A DNA stretch of 64,000 bases from CAVRTM01 sp963724015 (GCA_963724015.1 CAVRTM010000004.1:186001-250000), one strand, 5' to 3'; counted from the first letter of the stretch, positions 1 to 9,228 are shown. Numbers and translations: made by a program. The notes: generated by a model not told the origin, from the sequence alone.

Positions 1-26
1 GTGAACGGCTGCTCCTGAGACCGTGC

Positions 27-51
27 GCTGCGGGCGCCTGCAGCCCGCAGC
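27..51. terminator. hairpin between converging genes
   Basis: A perfect 9-bp inverted repeat, GCTGCGGGC (27-35) and GCCCGCAGC (43-51), closes a 7-nt loop. It lies between the 3' end of the LacI gene (minus strand, stop at 96-98) and a possible plus-strand reading frame that ends with TGA at 16-18 at the window edge. There is no T run, so this is a probable but not classical terminator shared by convergent genes. Bases 1-26 are too short to identify the gene they may end. Confidence 0.5.
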
Positions 52-95
52 GGCGGCGGGGGCGCCCCGGTGCGCTGCGTCGTAGCCGGTGCTGG

Positions 96-1157
96 TCAGG
101 CGGGGCGGGGGGACGCCGGCTGGACCGTCCCGGTGCTGTCGACGGCGCGGCAGCCGCAGCTCTCGCGGTGCTCGATCTCCGCGGGCAGGCGGACGACGCG
201 CCGCGGGGCGAACGGATCGGCGAGGCGGCGCTGCAGCAGCTGCACGGCCTGGGCGCCGACCGCGTGGAACGGCTGCGCGGCGGCGGTCAGCGCCGGTGAG
301 ATGGCGCTGGCCCACTCGAAGTCGTCGAACGTCACCAGCGCCACGTCGTCGGGGATGCGCACCTGGGCCTGCTTGAGCGCGAGCAGCGCGCCGATCGTCA
401 TCGCGTTGTTGCCGCTGAAGATCGCCGTCGGCGGCTGCCGCAGGCGCAGCATCGAGGTGACGGCGGCGCGCCCGCCGCCCACGGTCGACAGCCCCTGCAT
501 GACCAGCTGCTGGTCGACAGGGCGCCCCAGCACCTCGTGCGCCCGCCGGTAGCCGTTCAGCCGCTCGGTGGTCGTGGACAGCCCGGCCAGCCCGCTGAGC
601 ATGCCGACGCGGCGGTGGCCGAGCTCGAGCAGGTGCTCGACCAGCGCCACCGAGACGGCCTCGTTCTCGGTGCCCACCTGGTCGCACCGCACCTCGCTCA
701 TCCGGTCGACCAGCACGAAGGGCGTCTCGTGCTTGCGCAACAACGGCAGCGTCTCGGTCTCCCAGCCGGCCGTCGGGGCGAGCACCACCGCCTCGACGTG
801 GTGCGCGAGCAGCGTGGCCACGGCGGTCGCCTCGCCCTGCGGGTCGTCGTACGTGTCGCACAGCAGCAGCGCGAACCCGGCGCGGCTGGCCTCGGAGGCC
901 ACGCCCTGGATCAGCTCGCCGACGTAGGGGTTGCTCGCGCCGGTGGTGGCGAGGCCGATCGCCCGGCCGGCGCGCTTGGGAACCACGGGAGCCGGTGGCT
1001 CGTAGTGCAGGGCCTCGAGGGCGTGCCGGACGCGCTCACGGGTGTCGGGGGCGACGTACCGCGTCCCGTTGACCACGTGCGAGACCGTCGTGATCGACAC
1101 CCCGGCCAGCGTGGCCACGTCGGCCAGGCGGGGGGAGGAGCGTCGGGAGGCAACCAC
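96..1157 (-). CDS. LacI family transcriptional regulator
   Basis: DNA-binding repressor of the LacI/GalR family. The N-terminus carries the family helix-turn-helix (RLADVATLAGVSITTVSHVV) followed by a hinge and a periplasmic-binding-protein-like effector domain (Peripla_BP_3 type) to the C-terminus. An upstream GTG (1205) would give 369 aa, but it lies inside a palindromic operator and just downstream of a TATGGT -10 candidate (1206-1211 on the minus strand). The GTG at 1157 (about 353 aa, beginning VVASRRSSPRL) is therefore the more likely start; neither has a good ribosome-binding site. It is divergent from the sugar ABC operon and most probably represses both that operon and itself, with the transported sugar or a derivative as inducer. 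The ligand is not deducible. Confidence 0.9.
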   Translation of the reverse strand: MVASRRSSPRLADVATLAGVSITTVSHVVNGTRYVAPDTRERVRHALEALHYEPPAPVVPKRAGRAIGLATTGASNPYVGELIQGVASEASRAGFALLLCDTYDDPQGEATAVATLLAHHVEAVVLAPTAGWETETLPLLRKHETPFVLVDRMSEVRCDQVGTENEAVSVALVEHLLELGHRRVGMLSGLAGLSTTTERLNGYRRAHEVLGRPVDQQLVMQGLSTVGGGRAAVTSMLRLRQPPTAIFSGNNAMTIGALLALKQAQVRIPDDVALVTFDDFEWASAISPALTAAAQPFHAVGAQAVQLLQRRLADPFAPRRVVRLPAEIEHRESCGCRAVDSTGTVQPASPRPA

Positions 1158-1184
1158 CGTCGCATGGTGGCGCGTTACCGGAGT

Positions 1185-1208
1185 GTTGCGCAACGGTTTG
1201 CGCAAACC
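1185..1208. promoter_or_regulatory. paired LacI-type operators
   Basis: Two directly abutting perfect palindromes with the central CG typical of LacI-family operators: GTTGCGCAAC (1185-1194) and GGTTTGCGCAAACC (1195-1208). They sit in the divergent lacI/ABC intergenic region, the second overlapping a possible lacI -10 (TATGGT, 1211 to 1206 on the minus strand). A third, imperfect copy is at 1237-1247. Confidence 0.75.
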
Positions 1209-1232
1209 ATAGGCAAGGCCTGCGGACGTCCC

Positions 1233-1247
1233 TAGTGTTGCGCCAAC
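1233..1247 (+). promoter_or_regulatory. -10 element and third operator-like site of the sugar ABC operon
   Basis: TAGTGT (1233-1238) fits an actinobacterial -10 and overlaps GTTGCGCCAAC (1237-1247), an imperfect relative of the two palindromes 30-50 bp upstream. Binding of the LacI protein here would block the operon promoter. The implied 5' leader before the ATG at 1320 is about 75 nt. Confidence 0.45.
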
Positions 1248-1319
1248 CGCTCAGCCGTCATGGCGGCGCTCACGAGGTCCAGCCACCCGGGCCGGACGCT
1301 GATTCACCAGGAGAAACGC

Positions 1320-2350
1320 ATGCGACCCATCCACCGACCGGCCGCCATGGCCGTCGCCCTCGTCTCGGTGACCGCGCTCGGCCTGAGCGCCTGCAGCACC
1401 ACCAAGACCTCCGGGCCGGGCTCGCCCAGGGGGCCGGCACGACCACGGGACCGATCAAGATCGGCCTGGTCACCAAGACCGAGAGCAACCCCTACTTCGT
1501 CAAGCTGCGCGAGTCGGCCAAGGCCGCGGCGCAGAAGGACGGCAACACCCTGATCGCCCTCGCCGGCAAGTTCGACGGCGACAACGCCGGTCAGGTCACC
1601 GCCATCGAGAACCTCGTCCAGCAGGGCGTCAAGGGCATCCTCATCACCCCGAGCAACTCCGGTGGCGTGCTCTCCGCGATCAAGAAGGCCCAGGACGCCG
1701 GTGTCGTGGTCATCGCCCTGGACACCGCGACGGACCCGGCGAACGCGGTGGCCGCGACGTACGCCACGAACAACGAGCAGGCCGGCAAGCTGCTCGGCCA
1801 GTACGTCAAGGCCACGATGGGGAGCAAGGCGCCGCAGATCGTGACGATGGACCTCGACCCCAGCGCCTCGGTCGGCATCCAGCGCCACAACGGCTTCCTC
1901 GAGGGCATGGGCCTGCCGCTGAAGACGCCCGCAGTCATCGGCAGCGCACTCACCCAGGGCGACCAGACCAAGGCCCAGCAGCAGATGGAGAACCTGCTGC
2001 AGCGCGTCGGTGGCAAGGTCAACGTCGTCTACAACATCAACGAGCCCGCCGCGCGCGGCGCCTACCAGGCGCTCAAGGAGAAGGGCCTGAACGGCAAGGT
2101 CATCGTCGGCGCGATCGACGGCGGCTGTCAGGGGGTCACCAACGTCAAGGACGGCATGTTCGTCGCCACCGTGATGCAGTTCCCCAAGAAGATGGCCGAG
2201 GAGGGGGTCAACGCGGTCACCGAGTATGCGAAGAAGGGCGTGAAACCTACCGGCTTCGTGGACACCGGTGCCATGCTCATCACTGACAAGCCCGTGAAGG
2301 GCCTCACCTCCAAGGACACCGCCTGGGGTGCCCAGAACTGCTGGGGCTGA
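1320..2350 (+). CDS. sugar ABC transporter substrate-binding lipoprotein (frameshifted)
   Basis: Extracellular sugar-binding protein of the RbsB/FrcB type (Peripla_BP_4). The ATG at 1320 follows AGGAGAAACGC and encodes a lipoprotein signal with lipobox LSAC (Cys at about residue 25). The mature domain continues in another frame from about 1434 (GPIKIGLVTKTESNPYF...), so the reading frame is lost in the GGGGG run at 1429-1433; restoring one G rejoins SPR to GAGTTTGPIK. Repaired length is about 343 aa, normal for the family. Two nucleotides separate its stop from the permease start. Known family role: capture ribose, fructose, xylose-like or inositol-like sugars and hand them to the permease; the exact ligand is unknown. 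The frameshift is probably a sequence error. Confidence 0.85.
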
Positions 2351-2352
2351 TC

Positions 2353-3354
2353 ATGACTGCGACGACAACTGCACCGGAGACCAAGCACACAAGCCGTGGT
2401 GACTCGATGCGCAAGGCGTTCGCGCGCAACCCCGTGCTGGGGCCGACCGCCGCCCTGCTGCTGGTGATGATCTTCTTCTCGATCGCCACCGACACGTTCC
2501 TCAACGTGGACAACTTCTCGCTGATCGTGCAGCAGTCGGTGGTGATCGGCACGCTGGCCCTCGGGCAGACGCTGATCATCCTCACCGCCGGCATCGACCT
2601 GGCCAACGCCGCCATCGCGGTGTTCGGCACGCTGCTGCTGACCAGGCTGACGATCGGTGGGACGCCGCCGTTCATCGCCGTCGTCGCCGGTCTCATCGCG
2701 TGCACGATCATCGCGATGATCTCCGGCACGCTGGTGGCCCGCGTGAAGCTCCCCCCGTTCATCGTCACCCTGGGCATGCTCGCCGTGGTGACCGCCGTGA
2801 CCAACCTCTACAGCGCCGGCACGACGTACCCGGTGCCCGACGGGCTGCTGACCTTCCTCGGCAGCTCGCTGTACCTCTTCGGGCGGGTCCAGTTCACGAT
2901 GGGCATGATCCTCGCGGCCATCCTCTTCGTGGTGATGTGGTTCGTCCTCAGCAAGACCGGCTGGGGGCGGCACGTCTACGCCGTCGGCAACGAGCCGGAG
3001 GCCGCCCGGCTGACCGGTATCCACATCGACAAGACCCTGATCAGCGTCTACGCCGTCGCGGGCCTCATCTACGGCTTCGCGGCGTGGATGGCCCTCGGGC
3101 GCACCCCGACCGCCGACCCGAACGCCTACCAGACCGGCAACCTCGACAGCATCACCGCCGTCGTCATCGGCGGCACGAGCCTCTTCGGTGGCCGTGGCGG
3201 CGTGGTCGGGACGGTCGTCGGTGCGCTCATCGTTGCCGTTCTGCGCAGCGGTCTGACCCAGATGGGGATCGACTCCAACTACCAGAACCTGGCCACCGGT
3301 GTCCTCGTGATCGCCGCCGTCGCGTTCGACCAAGCCACCCGGAGGAAGGGCTGA
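2353..3354 (+). CDS. sugar ABC transporter permease (RbsC/FrcC type)
   Basis: Intact 333-aa polytopic membrane protein of the BPD_transp_2 family, with about eight to ten hydrophobic segments starting at residue 30 (LGPTAALLLVMIFFSIATD). The family signature GQTLIILTAGIDLANAA near residues 72-88 and the C-terminal GGTSLFGGRGGVVGTVVGAL are both present. It forms the membrane channel of the transporter with the binding protein upstream and the ATPase downstream. The start ATG is two bases after the preceding stop, and its own TGA overlaps the next ATG (ATGA), so the genes are translationally coupled. Confidence 0.93.
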   Translation: MTATTTAPETKHTSRGDSMRKAFARNPVLGPTAALLLVMIFFSIATDTFLNVDNFSLIVQQSVVIGTLALGQTLIILTAGIDLANAAIAVFGTLLLTRLTIGGTPPFIAVVAGLIACTIIAMISGTLVARVKLPPFIVTLGMLAVVTAVTNLYSAGTTYPVPDGLLTFLGSSLYLFGRVQFTMGMILAAILFVVMWFVLSKTGWGRHVYAVGNEPEAARLTGIHIDKTLISVYAVAGLIYGFAAWMALGRTPTADPNAYQTGNLDSITAVVIGGTSLFGGRGGVVGTVVGALIVAVLRSGLTQMGIDSNYQNLATGVLVIAAVAFDQATRRKG

Positions 3355-4172
3355 TGAGCACCGCAACCGAACCGTCCACGGGCCGCACGACAGCGGCCGC
3401 ACGCGAACCGATGATGACCGCCAGGGGCCTGGTCAAGAGGTACGGGCACGTCACCGCCATCAACGGCGCCGACTTCGACCTCTACCCCGGTGAGGTGCTG
3501 GCCATCGTCGGCGACAACGGCGCCGGCAAGTCCAGCCTGATCAAGGCCCTGACCGGCGCGCTCATCCCCGACGCAGGGGAGATCAAGCTGGACGGCAAGC
3601 AGGTCCGGTTCCACTCACCGGTCGAGGCCCGCAACGAGGGCATCGAGACGGTCTACCAGACGCTGGCCGTCGCGCCCGCGCTGGACATCGCCACCAACCT
3701 GTTCCTCGGCCGGGAGCTGCGCAAGGAGGGGCTGCTGGGCAAGCTGCGCCTGCTGGACAAGAAGGCGATGCGCACCCGGGCCCGTGACGAGCTGAACTCG
3801 CTGGGGATCGCCACGATCCAGGACATCACCCAGCCCGTGGAGAGCCTCTCCGGTGGGCAGCGGCAGGCGGTGGCGGTGGCGCGCGCGGCCATGTTCGGCA
3901 GCAAGGTCGTCATCATGGACGAGCCCACCGCGGCGCTCGGTGTCCGCGAGACCGCGCAGGTCCTCGAGCTGATCAAGCGGATCAGCGAGCGGGGCATGCC
4001 CGTGGTGCTGATCAGCCACGACATGCCCGCGGTCTTCGAGGTCTCGGACCGCATCCACGTGCACCGCCTCGGCAAGCGCACGGGCGTGGTCGACCCCAAG
4101 AAGGTCTCGATGAGCGACGTCGTGTCCTTCATCACCGGCGCCGAGGACATCCCCGAGGAGGCCCTGTCGTGA
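3354..4172 (+). CDS. sugar ABC transporter ATP-binding protein (FrcA type)
   Basis: ATPase of 272 aa with a single nucleotide-binding domain: Walker A GDNGAGKSS, signature LSGGQRQ, Walker B VVIMDEPTAA and switch His in LISHD. RbsA-type partners of such permeases have two fused domains; a single domain resembles FrcA of fructose importers and would work as a homodimer. The ATG at 3354 overlaps the permease stop and is preceded by GGAGGAAGG, which fixes the start against a much longer upstream open frame. The last codons overlap the GTG of the universal stress protein gene. Confidence 0.92.
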   Translation: MSTATEPSTGRTTAAAREPMMTARGLVKRYGHVTAINGADFDLYPGEVLAIVGDNGAGKSSLIKALTGALIPDAGEIKLDGKQVRFHSPVEARNEGIETVYQTLAVAPALDIATNLFLGRELRKEGLLGKLRLLDKKAMRTRARDELNSLGIATIQDITQPVESLSGGQRQAVAVARAAMFGSKVVIMDEPTAALGVRETAQVLELIKRISERGMPVVLISHDMPAVFEVSDRIHVHRLGKRTGVVDPKKVSMSDVVSFITGAEDIPEEALS

Positions 4173-4573
4173 CGGTCGTCGCCGGCTACATCCCGACCCC
4201 CGAGGGGCTGGCTGCGGTCGACTACGGCATCGAGATGGCCCGCCAGCACGAGACCAGGCTGGTGGTGGTCAACACCGGGCACCACGGCAACAACGCGCAC
4301 CCGAACTTCGCCACCGCGGCGGACATCGACGCGCTTGACGCCCGGCTGCGTGACCTCGACCTGGAGCACGAGGTGCGCCAGGCCACCGGTGGGCGGTCTG
4401 CCGCCGACGAGATCCTCGCGACCGCAACGGACCTCAAGGCAGAGCTGATCGTCATCGGCATCCGCCGGCGGTCTCCCGTCGGCAAGCTGCTCACCGGCAG
4501 CACGGCGCAGCAGATCCTGCTGGACGCCGAGTGCGCGGTCCTCGCCGTCAAGGCACCGCTCGCCGGTGGCTGA
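4169..4573 (+). CDS. universal stress protein (UspA family)
   Basis: Soluble 134-aa protein with a single Usp domain. The ATP-binding signature G-x2-G-x9-G-(S/T) is recognisable in VIGIRRRSPVGKLLTGST, so it is probably the ATP-binding subclass. The GTG start at 4169 overlaps the ATPase stop by four bases (GTGA), making it the fourth gene of the sugar operon. Usp proteins are usually stress or starvation modulators; being coupled to an importer suggests it responds to, or protects during, use of the imported sugar. That link is inference. Confidence 0.88.
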   Translation: MTVVAGYIPTPEGLAAVDYGIEMARQHETRLVVVNTGHHGNNAHPNFATAADIDALDARLRDLDLEHEVRQATGGRSAADEILATATDLKAELIVIGIRRRSPVGKLLTGSTAQQILLDAECAVLAVKAPLAGG

Positions 4574-4907
4574 CGTCCGACCCGCCTCCGGGGCGCCCGC
4601 AGCGGGCGCCCCGGAGGCCCGGACGCTGTGTGCCCGCTTCACCGCCCGGCCCGGCTGCGAGCAGCGGGTCGCCGAGCTGGTCCACGAGCTGACGGCCTCG
4701 GTCCGCCAGGAGCCGGGCAACATCCGGTTCGACCCCTACACCCAGGCGGCGCGGCCGTCGGAGTTCTTCGTGTTCGAGGTCTACCGTGATGAGGCGGCGT
4801 TCCAGGCCCACCTCGGCGCCGACCACGGCGCCCGCTTCAACGCCGAGCTGGCCGACCTGATCCTCGAGGACGCGTCGGTGCTCTCCTGGCTGGTGCCGCT
4901 GCGCTGA
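4566..4907 (+). CDS. ABM-domain protein (putative quinol monooxygenase-like)
   Basis: 113-aa protein with a dimeric alpha-beta barrel (antibiotic biosynthesis monooxygenase, ABM) domain from about residue 20: LCARFTARPGCEQRVAELV, then the typical EPGNIRFDPYTQ and FFVFEVYRDEAAFQAHL stretches. ABM proteins include YgiN-like quinol monooxygenases and LsrG-like isomerases that act on small molecules. The GTG start at 4566 overlaps the Usp stop, so it ends the five-gene sugar operon. In other sugar operons such proteins (LsrG) process the imported molecule; here only the fold can be claimed. It converges with the efflux operon nine bases downstream without a clear terminator. Confidence 0.8.
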   Translation: MADVRPASGAPAAGAPEARTLCARFTARPGCEQRVAELVHELTASVRQEPGNIRFDPYTQAARPSEFFVFEVYRDEAAFQAHLGADHGARFNAELADLILEDASVLSWLVPLR

Positions 4908-4916
4908 CGTCCCTTC

Positions 4917-6929
4917 TCAGTCGCGGGAGGCGCCTCCACCGCCGAAGCCGCCGCTGAAGCCGCCGCCACCACCGCCGAAGCCGCCGCCGCCGAAGCCGCC
5001 GGCTCCACCGAACCGGCGTGGAGCTGCCGCCGAGCCCGTGGGCAGCGGCGTGGCCAGGTCGGCCAGGAGCAGCCGCTCACCGAGGGTGAGTCCGCTGACC
5101 ACCTGCACCGAGGTCGCGCTCACCGCGCGGGTCGTGATCGGCGTCCGCGTGGTGGTGGTGCCGTTCACGGTCGTGACCACACTGGTGCCGTTGGCCAGCC
5201 GAGTCACCGCCGACCCCGGCACGGTCATCACGTCGTGTGCCGTGGACAGTACGATGCTCACGTCCGCCCGCGCCCCGCTGGCCAGCGCAGGCACCGCAGT
5301 GGGGACGAGCACCACCACCGGGTACGTCGCCGCGCTGCCGGCCGCCGCGCCGGAGGCGGCCGCTGCGCCGGAGGCGGCCGCGGGCAGCAGGCTGATCGAG
5401 CGGACGGTGCCGTGCACGGCCGATGTGGCGCCCTGGGGCGTGACGGCGGCGCTCTGGCCCACAGCCACGTGGGGCAGCGAGGCGAGCGGCACGTCGACGG
5501 TGACCTGCACCGCCCCCGAGCCGACGATCACGATGGCCTTGCTGCCCGCGGAAGCGCCCTTGGTGACTCCGACGCTGGCCACCGTGCCGGCGATCGGAGC
5601 GGTCAAGGTGGCTGCCGCGAGGTGGTTGCGGGCGTCGCGCAGAGCCTGCTCGGCCTCGGTCACCGTCGCTTCGTCAGCGGTGACGCGGGCAGCGCCGGAC
5701 AGCGCCGTTCCGGAGCTCGAGCCGGGCGCGGGGCCTGAGCCCGAGCCGGTGGCGCCGTTCGGGGCGGTGCTGTGACCGGTGCGCGCCCGGGCGGAGGAGG
5801 AGGTGCCGGTGCCGGTGCCGCTGCGTGGCGTGGCGGCCGGCCCGGCGCCACGAAATGCGGTGCCGGGTGACCTGGTGGGGCTGGGGCCGGTGGCCTTCGC
5901 TCCCGTCCCGCCGGACCCGGAGCTTGCCTGGGCCTGGGCGGCCAGGACGGCAGTCAGCTGCGTCTGCGCCTCAGCCAGGGCGTGCTGCGCGGTGGCCAGC
6001 TCGTGCTGGGTCCGCTGCGACCTCTGGATGGCGGTCAGGCAGGCACTCGGCGAACCTTGGGCCGGGGCCGGTGCTGCTGCCGACTCCTGGAGGAAGGCTG
6101 CGTTGGCTGCCGGGGAGCCCGACCGGGTGCCGCGATCGGCCGTCCCCGTCCCCGTCCCCGTGCCCGTGGGGGTCGGCGTGGTGGTCCGGGTCGCGGTCGG
6201 TGTGGGCGTGGGTGTCGATGGAGGCGTGGGGGTCGGTGGACCCGTCGGGCGGGGGGTCGGGAGGGACGGCGTCGGCGGGGAGAGGACACCGGCGCACGCC
6301 GTGGACTGCGCCGCCAGCTGCGTGTCCAGCGCGGCGAGGTCTGCCTGAGCCGTCCTCTGGGCGCCTGTCGCTGCCTGCTGCGCCCGCTGCGCCGCCGTCC
6401 CGGAGGTGTCCGGTCGGCCGAGGTGTGTCGCGGCGACCGGGGCGGTCACGCGGGGGGAGAGGCTGAGGGCGGGAACGACGACGACGGCTGCTGCGGTGGC
6501 ACGGGACGGTGTTGCCGACGTCGTGGACGTCGCGCCCGCCGTCTTGTCGGAGTCGAGAGCCGCCTGCGCGCGAGCCAGAGCCGCCTGGGCGTCGGTGACG
6601 GCGTGCTGCAGCGGGGTGCGGTCCAGTGTGGCCAGCATCTGCCCCACGTGCACCTGGTCGCCCACGGCCACCCGGACAGCCGACACGGAGCCGGCCACCG
6701 CGAACGCCGCGCTCTGCTGGTTGACCCGCTGCGCCGACCCGGTGAGGTCCAGCGTCTGCTGCACGTCGCCCCGGGTCACAGTTGCGGTGCGGAACGCCTC
6801 GCCCTGGCCCGCGTTCGCGACCGACCTGGAGACGACCGTGCCGCCGGCCACGAGGACGACGGCCACGGCGAGCGGCACGGTCCGGTGTACCCAGCGGTGC
6901 TGCGCCGCAGCCCTGGTGGGGTCAGGCAT
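4917..6929 (-). CDS. efflux periplasmic-adaptor-like protein (HlyD/MacA family) with long Pro/Thr insert
   Basis: Membrane-anchored adaptor of about 670 aa, long for a family usually 350-450 aa. The ATG at 6929 is preceded by GGCAGGAGGCG and overlaps the stop of the gene before it. Order: N-terminal membrane anchor, first half of the lipoyl-like barrel (VSAVRVAVGDQVHVGQMLA), an interrupted coiled-coil region, the second lipoyl half (LTAPIAGTVASVGVTKG), beta-barrel and membrane-proximal domains, and a Gly/Phe-rich tail. The insert between the coiled-coil arms holds runs of Pro-Thr dipeptides and Gly/Ser/Thr-rich sequence, suggesting a flexible wall-spanning linker. It is the last gene of the MacAB-like operon and a second adaptor beside the one at 10035-11301. 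Confidence 0.85.
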   Translation of the reverse strand: MPDPTRAAAQHRWVHRTVPLAVAVVLVAGGTVVSRSVANAGQGEAFRTATVTRGDVQQTLDLTGSAQRVNQQSAAFAVAGSVSAVRVAVGDQVHVGQMLATLDRTPLQHAVTDAQAALARAQAALDSDKTAGATSTTSATPSRATAAAVVVVPALSLSPRVTAPVAATHLGRPDTSGTAAQRAQQAATGAQRTAQADLAALDTQLAAQSTACAGVLSPPTPSLPTPRPTGPPTPTPPSTPTPTPTATRTTTPTPTGTGTGTGTADRGTRSGSPAANAAFLQESAAAPAPAQGSPSACLTAIQRSQRTQHELATAQHALAEAQTQLTAVLAAQAQASSGSGGTGAKATGPSPTRSPGTAFRGAGPAATPRSGTGTGTSSSARARTGHSTAPNGATGSGSGPAPGSSSGTALSGAARVTADEATVTEAEQALRDARNHLAAATLTAPIAGTVASVGVTKGASAGSKAIVIVGSGAVQVTVDVPLASLPHVAVGQSAAVTPQGATSAVHGTVRSISLLPAAASGAAAASGAAAGSAATYPVVVLVPTAVPALASGARADVSIVLSTAHDVMTVPGSAVTRLANGTSVVTTVNGTTTTRTPITTRAVSATSVQVVSGLTLGERLLLADLATPLPTGSAAAPRRFGGAGGFGGGGFGGGGGGFSGGFGGGGASRD

Positions 6930-7968
6930 CCGCGCCTCCTGCCGGGGCGTTGTCGCCGGCAGCGCCGCCCGGGCCGCCCGGGCGGCCGAAGCCACCGGTG
7001 CAGGTCCCTGACTCGGCCGGTCGCACGCTGATGCTCCTTGCCGCGATGCTGCCGGTGTCGTCCGCAGGGCCGAACGCCGTCACGCACGTGCCCACCGTCA
7101 GCGCGCTGGAGGTCGCCTTCGCGGTGGCCGAGTACGTCGTGGCGGCCGTCGTCGGCACGGTCACCGCAGTGGTCGTGGCGGTGCCGCCGTTGGCGGCGGG
7201 ACGCGCGCTCGCCACCGTGATCGCGCTGCCCGTGACGGCGGTGACCCGGCCGAAGGCACCACCTCCGCCAGCGCCGAACGAGCGGTTGCGGGGGCGCCCG
7301 GTCGGCATGCCGGTGGGACGGTCGGTCGGCATCCCGCTGGGTGCGCCCCCTTCCTGCCGGGCCCCGCCGCGCAAACCACCACCGCGGCCGAAGCCGCCGG
7401 CACCGAAACCTGCCCCACCGCCGATCGCCGTGCACTGTCCACCCACGGCAGCGGAGACCAGCACGCTGACGGCCGGCTGACCGGTCGCCGGCGGCGCGGC
7501 TGACGGTGTGCCCTGGGCGACGGGCGGTGCCGCCGCGCGGACCACCACGCAGCTGCCGACCTTCACGGCCGCCGCCGTGGTCTTCCTCGTCTGCGTGAAC
7601 GCCGTCGAGGCGGACCACGTGACTGCCGTCTGCGTCTGGTTGCCCTGCACCTGCAGCGTCTTTCCGTCGAGGGCAGCCAGCAGCCCCGAGGCGCCGGACA
7701 TGCCGCCGTCCCGACCGTCCCGCCCGGGTCCGCCCTGGCCGGGGCTGCCCTGGCCGGCCCCGCCCTGGGTGCCGCTCGTGGAGGTGGCCGATGGTGCCGG
7801 CGCGGCCGCCGCGCCGGTCGTGCTGCCTGCGTTCCCGCAGGCGCTGAGCAGCGTGACGGCCGCCGCGACAGCAGCCACCGGGAGGGTGGCCCGCACGGGG
7901 GCACGACGGCTCCGCGGCGCACAGCCGTCGGGCCCGTGCTGATGCGGGAACTGGACTGCTGGCGGCAT
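6922..7968 (-). CDS. DUF5666-like lipoprotein
   Basis: Secreted lipoprotein of about 348 aa. The ATG at 7968 follows CAAGGAGCAGCACC and gives a good signal peptide with lipobox LLSAC. Two DUF5666-like beta modules are visible, one beginning GKTLQVQGNQTQTAVTWS and one GAFGRVTAVTGSAITVAS; each ends with a VGSCV/VGTCV cysteine motif. They are joined by a Gly/Phe/Arg-rich linker. Domains like this are OB-like and of unknown function, often encoded beside efflux adaptors. Its stop overlaps the start of the second adaptor (ATGCCTGA), so the two are probably made together and may act as a surface pair. Confidence 0.75.
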   Translation of the reverse strand: MPPAVQFPHQHGPDGCAPRSRRAPVRATLPVAAVAAAVTLLSACGNAGSTTGAAAAPAPSATSTSGTQGGAGQGSPGQGGPGRDGRDGGMSGASGLLAALDGKTLQVQGNQTQTAVTWSASTAFTQTRKTTAAAVKVGSCVVVRAAAPPVAQGTPSAAPPATGQPAVSVLVSAAVGGQCTAIGGGAGFGAGGFGRGGGLRGGARQEGGAPSGMPTDRPTGMPTGRPRNRSFGAGGGGAFGRVTAVTGSAITVASARPAANGGTATTTAVTVPTTAATTYSATAKATSSALTVGTCVTAFGPADDTGSIAARSISVRPAESGTCTGGFGRPGGPGGAAGDNAPAGGADA

Positions 7969-8005
7969 GGTGCTGCTCCTTGCGTGGGGTCCTTGGGTCA
8001 TGGGG

Positions 8006-9228
8006 TCACTCGCTGCGAAGGGCGTCGATGGGGGCGAGGCGCGCGGCTCGTCCGGCTGGGTAGACACCGGCCACGATCCCGATCACGAGCGCGACGCCGA
8101 GCGCCCCGAGTGCGACGACGGGGGAGACGGTCACGGGCTGTCCGAGGAACCGGGGCAGCGTCAGGGCGCCGACGACGCCGAGGACCAGCCCGAGAACCCC
8201 GCCGGCCAATCCGAGGGTGCTGGCCTCGACGAGGAACTGACGTCGCACGGCTCCCGGTGTGGCGCCCAGCGCCTTGCGCAGCCCAATCTCGCGGATCCGC
8301 TCGGTCACGGACACGAGCATGATGTTCATGACGCCGATACCGCCCACCAGCAATGAGATTCCCGCGATGCCGACGAGCAGGACGGTGAGGGTGCGGTCGG
8401 TGGACGTGGCCGTGGCCAGCAGCGACTGCTGGCTGCTGATGGTGAAGTCGGCCGCGCCCGCGGCGAGCCCGTGCGCGGAGAGCAGTGCCGCGTTCGCCTC
8501 CTGGTACGCCGCCGAGAGGGTGTCCTTGGACGTCGCCTGCAGGTAGAGCGAGGAGACCGCGGTCGTGCCCGTGGTCGACAGCCGTGCGCCGAACGTGGTC
8601 TGCGGCACGATGGCCTGGTCGTCGTCGTCGGAGGTGGCCGAGGAGCCAACCGTGTCCAGGACGCCGATCACCGTCAGCGATGACCCGTTGACGTCCACCG
8701 TCTGCCCGACCGGGCTCCGCGCGCCGAACAGCTCCGATGCCGTGCTGGCCCCGAGGACCGTGACCTGGGACGCGTTCGCGAGGTCGTTCGCGGTGAGGAA
8801 GTGTCCCTGGACCACTGACCGCGAGCGGACCTGGAGCCAGTCGGGCGTGGTGCCGACGACCGTGGTGGTCCAGTTGCTGGTGCCGGCGGTGAGCGACTGT
8901 GAGCCGCTGGTCACCGGCGCGACCCGCGCGATGTCGGGTGCGACCCGGCTGTCTGCCAGCGCCGCCGCATCACGAGCGGTCAGCGTGGAGGCCGATCCAC
9001 GTCCGCCGCGCAGACCGGTGCTGCTGGTGGTGCTGCCCGGCGACACGATGAGCAGGTTGCTGCCGAGCCTGCCGATCTGGTCACGGACCTGCGCCTGCGC
9101 CCCCTGGCCCAGACCGACCGTGAGCATCACCGCGGCAATGCCGATGAGGATGCCGAGCATGGTCAGGAACGACCGCAGCCGGCGGGACCGCACCGCCTCC
9201 AGGGCCGTGCGGATGGTGTCGGCCCAGG

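Noticed and set aside
1429..1434. Programmed ribosomal frameshift in the sugar-binding protein
   Set aside because: A G run could slip, but similar breaks occur in dozens of unrelated genes here and no stimulatory structure is evident; a missing base is simpler.
6120..6290. DNA repeat or CRISPR-like array in the second adaptor gene
   Set aside because: The repeats are Pro-Thr and Gly-Thr codon runs inside a coding frame, with no spacer structure.
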